A DNA stretch of 12,993 bases from CAYVFC01 sp964450715. GTDB lineage: Bacteria; Myxococcota_A; Polyangia; Polyangiales; JAFGIB01. Positions within the stretch are counted from its first letter, which is position 1. Every line of letters begins with the position of its first letter. The notes below the pieces were generated by a model, which made no database searches, was not told where the DNA came from, and saw only the letters and a program-made list of their open reading frames with translations. The translations under genes were made by a program, and so were the position numbers. Where the stretch lies: the NCBI GenBank assembly GCA_964450715.1, contig CAYVFC010000191.1, forward strand, positions 1 to 12,993. The letters run 5' to 3'. Of this stretch, positions 1 to 7,200 are shown one piece after another.

Positions 1-196
1 AGCTTCGCTATTGACGGGCGCTGCCGCACTCGGCCTCGCACTTGCCGATCACCTCCCCCTCACCCCTGCGCGGTTGAGTGTTTGGCGTTTTCGCGGTATT
101 TGGAGGCTGGGCGAACTTGTGTCGGTTGAGGTCTTTCGCGCTTCGAAAAAGAGCGAATTTTGCTGGGCACCCGAGATGGTAACAGCGTACGGAGCA
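1..196 (+). other. Upstream region of the TPR-PEGA gene
   Basis: The reading frame of the downstream gene is open back to position 11, but this stretch does not look like protein: it precedes a good signal peptide and shows no domain. An imperfect hairpin (TTCGCGCT at 135-142, AGAGCGAA at 150-157, one mismatch, 7-base loop) is followed by TTTT at 158-161. It could be a weak terminator for a gene to the left of the window. A poor promoter-like pair, TTGAGT at 74-79 and TATTTG at 97-102 with 17 bases between them, is also present, but I would not rely on it. Confidence 0.3.
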
Positions 197-1165
197 ATGA
201 AACGTTCGCCAGCGCGGTTTTTGCTCGTGGTCTTCCTATGGTCCGTCATGACTTCTCTCGCGTTCGCCCAGAGCGACGAGTACGAATCCGTGATACGAAA
301 TGCGGTAGGGGAGTTCCGGGCGGGACGTTTCGATGAAGCCACCGCTCTGTTTCAAAAAGCCCACGAGCTGCTCCCGAGCGCCCGAACCCATCGCGGTCTG
401 GGATTGGCCTACTTCGAGGCGCGGAAGTACAGTCTTGCCGTGGTACACCTCAAGGCTTCGCTGGCCGATACACGCCGCCCGCTCGATGCCAAGCAGAGAG
501 GCGCAGCGACCGAGGTGCTGCGCAAGGCAGAGGCGTTTGTGGCGCGCTTTCGCTTCGAAGTCGATCCCGCCGACGCGACGGTCGAAGTGGACGGACACGA
601 GGGAGACTTCGACGGAGCGGTACTGCTGCTCGACGTCGGCCGCCACGAGGTGATAACGCGCGCACCGGGATTCGCGGAGGATCGGCGTATCCTCGAAGCC
701 CGAGCAGCCGGCAGCGATACGCTTCGTATCGTGCTCCGACCGGAGGGGCAAAAGACGAAAACCGAGCAATCGACCGCAGCGCCGACGACGCGGACGAAGA
801 TGTCCAAGGAACCGGTTCGAGCGATGGATAAGCCGGGTCCGGGAATCGTTCCCTGGCTGGTGACCGGAACGGGCGGCGCGATGTTGATTGGCGCGGGCGT
901 CACCTGGAAGCTGGCCAACGATGCGGAAGCGCGGTTGCAGGAGAAGTGCCCGGAAAGGCTCTGTAGCGATACCGCCTTCGAGGACGACGTAAGCTCGGGC
1001 AAGACCCTGGTGACATTGACCAATGTGCTTCTCGTAACCGGGATGATAACCGTGGGAGCGGGGGTCACCTACTGGGTCCTGGCGTCCAGGGAGCGCGAGC
1101 GACCCGAGCTGAGCGCCGCGTGTACGCGGGACGGGTGCCATGCTCAGTTACGCGGAGCGTTTTGA
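197..1165 (+). CDS. Exported TPR-PEGA domain protein with two C-terminal membrane helices
   Basis: This 322-residue protein is probably an envelope scaffold or surface-binding protein; no enzymatic motif is visible. Residues 1-24 form a signal peptide (Lys-Arg, a hydrophobic core, then AFA before Gln25). Residues 31-90 hold TPR-like helices (for example FDEATALFQKAHELLP, then a second GLAYFEARKYSLAVVHL unit). Residues 118-182 match a PEGA domain (VDPADATVEVDG, then VGRHEVITRAPGF). A Lys/Thr-rich linker follows, then two hydrophobic segments at 219-240 and 273-295. Cysteine pairs at 251/256 and 309/314 flank the helices and may form disulfides. This layout is common in myxobacteria. I chose ATG 197 because it directly precedes the signal peptide; GGAG at 191-194 is a possible but very close ribosome site. 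ATG 176 is an alternative, and the frame opens at 11. The exact role is unknown. Confidence 0.82.
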   Translation: MKRSPARFLLVVFLWSVMTSLAFAQSDEYESVIRNAVGEFRAGRFDEATALFQKAHELLPSARTHRGLGLAYFEARKYSLAVVHLKASLADTRRPLDAKQRGAATEVLRKAEAFVARFRFEVDPADATVEVDGHEGDFDGAVLLLDVGRHEVITRAPGFAEDRRILEARAAGSDTLRIVLRPEGQKTKTEQSTAAPTTRTKMSKEPVRAMDKPGPGIVPWLVTGTGGAMLIGAGVTWKLANDAEARLQEKCPERLCSDTAFEDDVSSGKTLVTLTNVLLVTGMITVGAGVTYWVLASRERERPELSAACTRDGCHAQLRGAF

Positions 1166-1220
1166 ATATGGCTTGCCGATTGGCTCGAGCGATCCCTACG
1201 GCGCCGCACTCGGTTTGCGC

Positions 1221-1244
1221 AACCCGAGTATCCGCATTCGGGTT
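1221..1244 (+). other. Stem-loop between the PEGA gene and the lipoprotein gene
   Basis: AACCCGAGT at 1221-1229 pairs with ATTCGGGTT at 1236-1244 (nine pairs, one of them G-T) around a six-base loop. It lies 55 bases after the stop of the PEGA gene. No T-run follows, so it is not a standard intrinsic terminator. It could stabilise the 3' end of the upstream message or act in termination with Rho. Confidence 0.35.
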
Positions 1245-1277
1245 CCGGCCGAGAGCACCGATCGGGTTGAAAAGCTC

Positions 1278-4031
1278 ATGATTTCGCGGCTTATAGGGGC
1301 CATATTCGGCGTTGTCCCTCCTCGAAGTGGCTCTACCACTGCTTCGTCGGGCCAAGCACCGAATCTGACACCCTCTAAACACACGAACTCAAAGAGTTTT
1401 CAACCCGTTCGCTGCTCTAGAGCCTCCCTGCGGGAGCTAGCTCTCGTCCCGCTGCTTATCGGGCTTCTCGCGTTCTCCGCCTGCTCGATAGATTTCGACG
1501 CCTACCGCCTCCGGGAACCAGACGGCGCGGCCACGCATTTCGCGGCCGACGGCGGTCCGGCCGACGGCGGAAACGGCCAGCCGGATGAGCACGACGCAGG
1601 TGATGCGGCGGAAGCCGGAAGACGAGACGCGAGCGGGGGCGACGCCAGTGAAAGCGATGGCGGCTACGAAATTGACGCAGCAGAGCCAGGTGATGCCGGA
1701 GAAAGCGAAGAAGGGGGAGCGGGAGACGCGGGAGACGGCGGCGAAGAAGCTAGATGCGGAAACGATACCGTTGAAGAAGGCGAGCTATGCGACGGAGACT
1801 GCCCGACGAGCTGTGATGACCTGGACCCGTGCACGGACCAGACTCTGGAAGGCAGCGCCGAGCAGTGCAACGCGCGATGCGCGGTAACCCTGACCATAAC
1901 CGCACCTGCCGACGGCGACGGATGCTGTCCGAGCGGGGCAAATGCAAACAACGATGACGATTGCGTACCGGTATGTGGAAACGGTGCGACCGAAACAACC
2001 GAGGTTTGCGACGACTCCAACCAGTTGAACGGTGACAACTGCGATCCTACCTGCTCTTATTTCAACAGCCTTTCCATCCTCTCGGGACGTCCCGGACGCG
2101 CCGGCTATTCCGACGGTGAGCTTAACGAAGCACGCCTGTATCATCCCGACGGAATCGCGAGGGACGGCAACGTGCTGTACGTCGTCGATATCAACGGTTC
2201 CCTGGTGCGCAAGATCGACTCCGGCGGAGTCGTGACCACGGTAGCCGGCCGCATGTACGATCGCGGGCAGTGCGACCGAAGTGGAGCCGATGACGGTATC
2301 GGCACCGAGGCGCGCTTCTGCTATCCCACCCGTATCGCGGCACTCGACAACAAGTTGTGGATTATCGAGCTCGGCGAAGAAGGGTTGCGCGTCATCGATC
2401 TGGCCACTTCTGAGGTCAGCACCGACAACAGCTTGAGCGAATCGAATATCAAGTCGCTAAAAGCCGATGGCGATACCCTGCTCTTCTTTGATGGGGCGCT
2501 TAAACGCTGGGATCCAACCCAGGAGCTTAGCGCGAGCAATCCGGAGGTTCTGGCGGATGAGGTGGATATCGAAACCATCACGAGCGACGACTGCATCGGT
2601 CTGGCCAAGCTCGGCACCAGTTACTACTTGGGTTGCCGATCGGCTATTCTCAAGGTGAGCAGTAGCGGTACGGTCAGCCTTTTCGCCGGAGATCCGTCCA
2701 GCACCGGCTGCGTGGATACCAACGATCGTCTGGCTTCGACCTTTAGAGATATCAACGATATCGCAACCGATGGCACGGACCTGTATGCGGTCGACAGCAC
2801 CTGCTATAAGGTCCGCAAGATATACGTATCGGTAAACCTGGTCTCGACCTACGCCGGAAGCGGGACGTCGGGCAGCGAGGACGGTACTGCCTCGGTAGCG
2901 CAGTTCGCCTACCCGACGGGCATCGTCCAATACGGGGGCTACGGTTCGAATGACTTCTACGTCAGTGACTGGTACAGCTCGGCGATACGTAGCGTCACCC
3001 CTTCGGTGACGACTTGGGCCGGTTCCGGTCGCAACAAGAGCATCGTCTACGGTGCGGACGGGGCCTCGTCGCGATATGGCGGTTCCGCCAGCTACAGACA
3101 TCGGGCGATCGCGACCGACGGTACCTACGCCTATTTTATCGTCGATGGAGGCGGAGGTAGCGCGAGTATCGGCCGTATCACTCTAGAAAACGGCGCTTCG
3201 GAGTCCTTCGCGACCAGCTCGAGCTGGACGAGCTCCCAACCGGGCGGTTTGCCCGGAACCTTGGCCGTGCTCGGGGAGTATCTCTATCTTACGCGTGACG
3301 GGTCGATCTGGCGAGTCCCGCTTGCGGACGGATCCTCTCCAGCTCTGTACGCCGGCACAGACGGCGATCCGGGATCCGAAGACGGTCCGGTCAACAGCGC
3401 CAAGTTACAGGCTCGACTCCTGGCGGCGGACCCGGCGTCCGAGACTCTGTACTTCTTCGACGCCGACCACACTCTACGCCGCATCAATATCGGAGCGGCG
3501 ACCCCAAACGTGCTCACCCTGGCCGGAGTCGAAGACGCGACGGAGGTTCAGGACGGCTCCTTCCAGACGGCCGGTTTTGCCGATCCGGTTGCGATGACCT
3601 TTGGTGATCAGCGCCTTTATCTGCTCGACGGCGGGCGGCTGCTGCGCGAGATCGACCTTGCGGACAACCAGGTAACGACTATCGCGGGCGCCGACGTGGA
3701 TGAGCCTAGAGCAGACGGGCTGGGCACGGCGGCTCGACTAATAAATGGTATTGCTATCGCTTCCGATGGCAGCAACCTGTTTATCGGTGACGCTTCCGAT
3801 AGCCTCGAGTACGGCGGCTCGGGCCAGTTCGGCGCCGCCATTCGCCAGGTGAAGCTCTCCTCGGCTCATTCGACTACCACCATGGTCGGCAGAGACGACC
3901 GCTTCACGACCATCAGCGGTATTGGACGCTCGGCGGCGCTCTTCGAGCCTCTCTATATGACGTACGATCATCTAGGCCACCGTCTTCTCATCTTCGACTC
4001 TACCGAGGGCGTTTTTCTACAACTGCAGTAA
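1278..4031 (+). CDS. Large surface lipoprotein: Cys-rich myxobacterial repeats plus NHL-type propeller
   Basis: This is probably an outer-surface lipoprotein. A lipobox (LLAFSAC) puts the lipid-modified cysteine at codon 1482-1484. Then come a long acidic Asp/Gly/Ala/Glu linker (codons about 1515-1750), a Cys-rich region (CGNDTVEEGELCDGDCPTSC, then CGNGATETTEVCDDSNQLNG continuing to DNCDPTC) of the myxobacterial disulfide-repeat type, and from about 2060 to the end some seven or eight NHL-like beta-propeller repeats. Each repeat follows the pattern DG...A.F..P.GIA..G..LYV.D.....IRKI.....V.T.AG. Such propellers usually bind ligands or proteins; no enzyme motif is visible. The start is unsettled: ATG 1140 overlaps the previous gene, ATG 1278 leaves 68 residues before the lipobox cysteine and has no clear ribosome site, and a CTG at 1428 would give a normal 18-residue lipoprotein signal. 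The span from 1278 is 917 residues. It lies directly behind the PEGA gene and may share its transcript. Confidence 0.8.
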   Translation: MISRLIGAIFGVVPPRSGSTTASSGQAPNLTPSKHTNSKSFQPVRCSRASLRELALVPLLIGLLAFSACSIDFDAYRLREPDGAATHFAADGGPADGGNGQPDEHDAGDAAEAGRRDASGGDASESDGGYEIDAAEPGDAGESEEGGAGDAGDGGEEARCGNDTVEEGELCDGDCPTSCDDLDPCTDQTLEGSAEQCNARCAVTLTITAPADGDGCCPSGANANNDDDCVPVCGNGATETTEVCDDSNQLNGDNCDPTCSYFNSLSILSGRPGRAGYSDGELNEARLYHPDGIARDGNVLYVVDINGSLVRKIDSGGVVTTVAGRMYDRGQCDRSGADDGIGTEARFCYPTRIAALDNKLWIIELGEEGLRVIDLATSEVSTDNSLSESNIKSLKADGDTLLFFDGALKRWDPTQELSASNPEVLADEVDIETITSDDCIGLAKLGTSYYLGCRSAILKVSSSGTVSLFAGDPSSTGCVDTNDRLASTFRDINDIATDGTDLYAVDSTCYKVRKIYVSVNLVSTYAGSGTSGSEDGTASVAQFAYPTGIVQYGGYGSNDFYVSDWYSSAIRSVTPSVTTWAGSGRNKSIVYGADGASSRYGGSASYRHRAIATDGTYAYFIVDGGGGSASIGRITLENGASESFATSSSWTSSQPGGLPGTLAVLGEYLYLTRDGSIWRVPLADGSSPALYAGTDGDPGSEDGPVNSAKLQARLLAADPASETLYFFDADHTLRRINIGAATPNVLTLAGVEDATEVQDGSFQTAGFADPVAMTFGDQRLYLLDGGRLLREIDLADNQVTTIAGADVDEPRADGLGTAARLINGIAIASDGSNLFIGDASDSLEYGGSGQFGAAIRQVKLSSAHSTTTMVGRDDRFTTISGIGRSAALFEPLYMTYDHLGHRLLIFDSTEGVFLQLQ

Positions 4032-4052
4032 GTTTTTCTACAACTGCAGCAA
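4011..4052 (+). repeat. 21-bp tandem duplication covering the lipoprotein stop codon
   Basis: Units 4011-4031 and 4032-4052 are identical at 20 of 21 bases. Each begins GTTTTTCTACAACTGCAG; the first ends TAA, which is the stop of the lipoprotein gene, and the second ends CAA. The duplication is in frame with the gene. Had the first unit also carried CAA, translation would continue for 18 codons to a TAA at 4083-4085. A recent slippage or duplication event with one later substitution explains it. Confidence 0.9.
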
Positions 4053-4073
4053 ACCGGGAGACGGCGCATTTCG

Positions 4074-4141
4074 GTCCTACGATAACCCGTAATGGTCCAA
4101 AAGGCCCGCGAGGGGCTGATCAGGGACGAAAATTGTAGGAC
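4074..4141 (+). other. Long-range stem enclosing a small hairpin
   Basis: GTCCTAC at 4074-4080 is complementary to GTAGGAC at 4135-4141. Between them GCCC at 4104-4107 can pair with GGGC at 4113-4116. The stretch lies in the 245-base gap between the lipoprotein gene and the large kinase gene and has no coding frame of note. It could be the folded 3' end of one message or the leader of the next. The pairing is seen by eye only; no energy was computed. Confidence 0.35.
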
Positions 4142-4191
4142 AACGGCTCAGGGGACGGTTTGCCGCCGCCTAACGACTACGCCACCGAGTA

Positions 4192-4234
4192 AGGGTCCGT
4201 GACAAAACAACGGACCCTAAATATCTCCGGGTCC
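4192..4234 (+). promoter_or_regulatory. Nine-bp hairpin with a competing alternative stem upstream of the kinase gene
   Basis: AGGGTCCGT at 4192-4200 pairs perfectly with ACGGACCCT at 4210-4218 over a nine-base A-rich loop. The right arm (GGACCC, 4212-4217) can instead pair with GGGTCC at 4229-4234, so two exclusive structures are possible. No T-run follows on either strand. The location, 43-85 bases before the kinase start codon, would suit a terminator of the upstream gene or a leader that controls the downstream gene. Function is inferred from position only. Confidence 0.4.
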
Positions 4235-4276
4235 CGGTCTGTCCAGAACACCGCAATCGCGTTACCCTGATCATCT

Positions 4277-7200
4277 ATGCAACCGGTACAACAGATAGGT
4301 GACTACCAGATCCTGGAAACCATCGCCGAAAGCCGCGCTTCATTCGTCTACCGGGCACAGGCGGGTTCGTCCAGCAAAACCGTCATCCTCAAGGCGCTCA
4401 AAACGCGCAATCCCACACCCTCCGAGATCGCCCGCTTCCGGCAGGAGTACCGGCTGATCCGCAAGGTGGACCTGCCGGGCGTGATCCGGGTCACCGACTT
4501 CGTGGAGCACCAGGAGGGGCTGGCCCTGGTGATGGAGGACTTCGAGGGGATCTCGGTCAAGCGCCTGCTGCAGGACAAGGGGCCGTTCGACCCGCGTTCC
4601 TTGCTGTCCATCGCCGTCCAGGTAGCGGAGGCTTTGTGCGGCATACACGAGCACAAGATCGTCCACCGCGATATCAAGCCGAGCAATATCCTGGTCAACA
4701 TCGATAGCGGTCGGGTCAAGATTACCGATTTCGGCATATCGGCCGAGCTCACCCGCGAGAACGAGGACATCTACCGTCCGGAGGTGATCGAGGGTTCGCT
4801 GGCCTACATGTCACCGGAGCAGACCGGGCGCATGAACCGTACCGTCGACTACCGTACAGACTTCTACTCGCTGGGGGTGGCCCTCTACGAGATGCTCACG
4901 GGCACCGCGCCCTTCGTGGCGCTGGACCCCATGGCGGTGATCCATTCCCACATCGCGGTGATGCCGGCCTCGCCCCGCGAGCCGCGGCCCGAGCTGCCGC
5001 AGGCAATCTCGGATATCGTGATGAAGCTCTTGTCCAAGAACGCCGAGGATCGCTACCAGAACGGGTTCGGGCTGGCGGCCGACCTCAAGCGGTGCCTGGA
5101 AGGGCTCGACCGCACCGGGACCATCGAGCCCTTCGCCCTGGGGACGCAGGACATCTCCAGCCGCTTCCTGATCCCGCCCAAGCTCTACGGTCGCGAGCGC
5201 GAGATCGAGACGCTGGTCTCGAGCTTCGAGAAGCTGTACCTCCAGGACGTCGGGGTGGAGGTGATGCTGGTGGCCGGCTACTCGGGCATCGGCAAGTCGG
5301 CCTTGATCAACGAGATCCATAAGCCGATCGTGGCGCGCCGCGGGTATTTCGTCTCGGGCAAGTACGAGCAGTTCCGGCGCGACAAGCCCTACAGCGCGGT
5401 GATCCAGGCCTTCCGCAGCCTGACCCGGCAGATCCTGGCCGAGAGCGACGAGCGGATCGCGAGCTGGAAGGAGAAGTTGCTGGAAGCGGTGGGGCCCAAC
5501 GGCAGGGTCATCACCGATATCCTGCCCGATATCGAGCTCATCATCGGAAAGCAGCCCCTGCTGGCCGAGCTCGGACCGGAGGAAACGCGCAACCGCTTCA
5601 AGTACGTGTTCGAGCGGGTGGCCTGCGCCTTCCCCTCCGCCGAGCACCCGGTCGCGCTCTTCCTGGACGACCTGCAGTGGGCGGACATCCCCAGCCTGCA
5701 GCTGATCAAGAACATGACCACCAGCTCGGACATGGGCTACCTGTACCTGATCGGCGCCTACCGCGACAACGAGGTGGACGAGACCCACCCCCTGACCGAC
5801 ACGGTCGCGGAGATGCAATCGGCCGGGGTCTCTATCGAGCGTATCGATCTGGGACCGCTGCGCGAGCAGCACGTCCAGGACCTGATCGTCAACTTTCTCA
5901 AGTGTTCCAAACAACAGGGCGCCGAGCTGGCAGCGCTCATGCACCGCAAGACGGGGGGCAACCCCTTCTTCGTCATCCAGTTCCTGGAGACGCTCTACAA
6001 CGAGCGGTTGATCCGTCTCGAAGCGGATAAGGGCTGGCAGTGGGAGATCGAGAGCATCCACCGGCTGCAAGTGACCGACAACGTGGTCGATCTCATGGCC
6101 TCCAAGATCGACAAGCAGTCGGAACGGGTACGAGAGGTGCTCAAGATCTGCGCCGCCGTGGGCAACCGCTTCGACCTGGAGGTCCTCTCCTACATGATGG
6201 AGCGGCCCATCGACGAGGTTCTGGACAGCCTTAAACAGGCCATCGACGTGGGCTTTGTCAGCCTGCTGCCCGAGGGCGAGCTGTACAGCTTTCACCACGA
6301 CCGCATCCAGGAGGCGGCCTATTCGCTGGTACCGGAAGAGCAGCGGGCTGCGCTGCACCACCGCATCGGCCGCAAGGCGCTGCAAAACGTCACCGATGAC
6401 GACGACCTGGACCGCAAGCTGTTCTACATCGTGGATCAGCTCAACTTCGGCTCCGGGCTCATCATCGACCCCGTCGAGCGCGAGGAGTTGGCCCGGCTCA
6501 ACCTCAGAGCCGGGATCAAGGCCAAGGCTTCCTCGGCCTTCCTGCCCGCGCTGCGCTATCTCGAGACGGGAATCGAGCTACTGGAGCAAGGTTGCTGGGA
6601 GAAGCAGTACCCGCTCACACTCTCGCTCTACACCGAGATCACCGAGGCGGCCTACCTGGTGGGCGACTTCGAGCGCATGAACCGGCTGGCCGAGACCGCG
6701 CTCGAGCACGCGGTCTCCACCCTGGACAAGGTCAAGATCACCATCTCGCGAGTCAACGCGCGCCGCTCGCAGGAGGACTTCCGCGGCTCCATCGACGCGG
6801 CGCTGCCCATCCTGGACCTGCTCGGCATCCACATGACCAAGAACACCACCCGCGCGCAGGTCGCGGTGGAGATGATGAAGGTCAACCTGGCGATGGTCGG
6901 ACGCAAGCTCGACGATTTGCTCGAGCTACCGCCCATGACCGACCCCACGGCGGTCGCGACCATGCAGGTGCTGGCGGACCTCGGGTTGACCTCCTTCTTC
7001 GTCAATCCCAACCTGCTGGCACTCGACATCATCAACGCCTTTCGGCTGAGCATGAAAAAGGGCAATTCGCCCGATACCGTCTTCGCTTATGCCGGGTACG
7101 GAGTCGTGCTGGTCGGGGGGCTCTGGGCCTTTGACTCGGCCAAGGCGCACGGCGAGCTGGGGCTCAAGCTCATGGACAAGCTGGGCGTGCGCAAGCAGCT

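Noticed and set aside
236..1141. 301-codon open frame opposite the PEGA gene
   Set aside because: The plus strand has a signal peptide, TPR and PEGA features; the minus frame is Arg-rich without any domain.
4811..6385. 524-codon open frame on the minus strand
   Set aside because: It lies antisense to the ATPase part of the giant kinase gene, which has clear kinase and Walker motifs. Long antisense frames are expected opposite high-GC3 genes, and its translation shows no domain.
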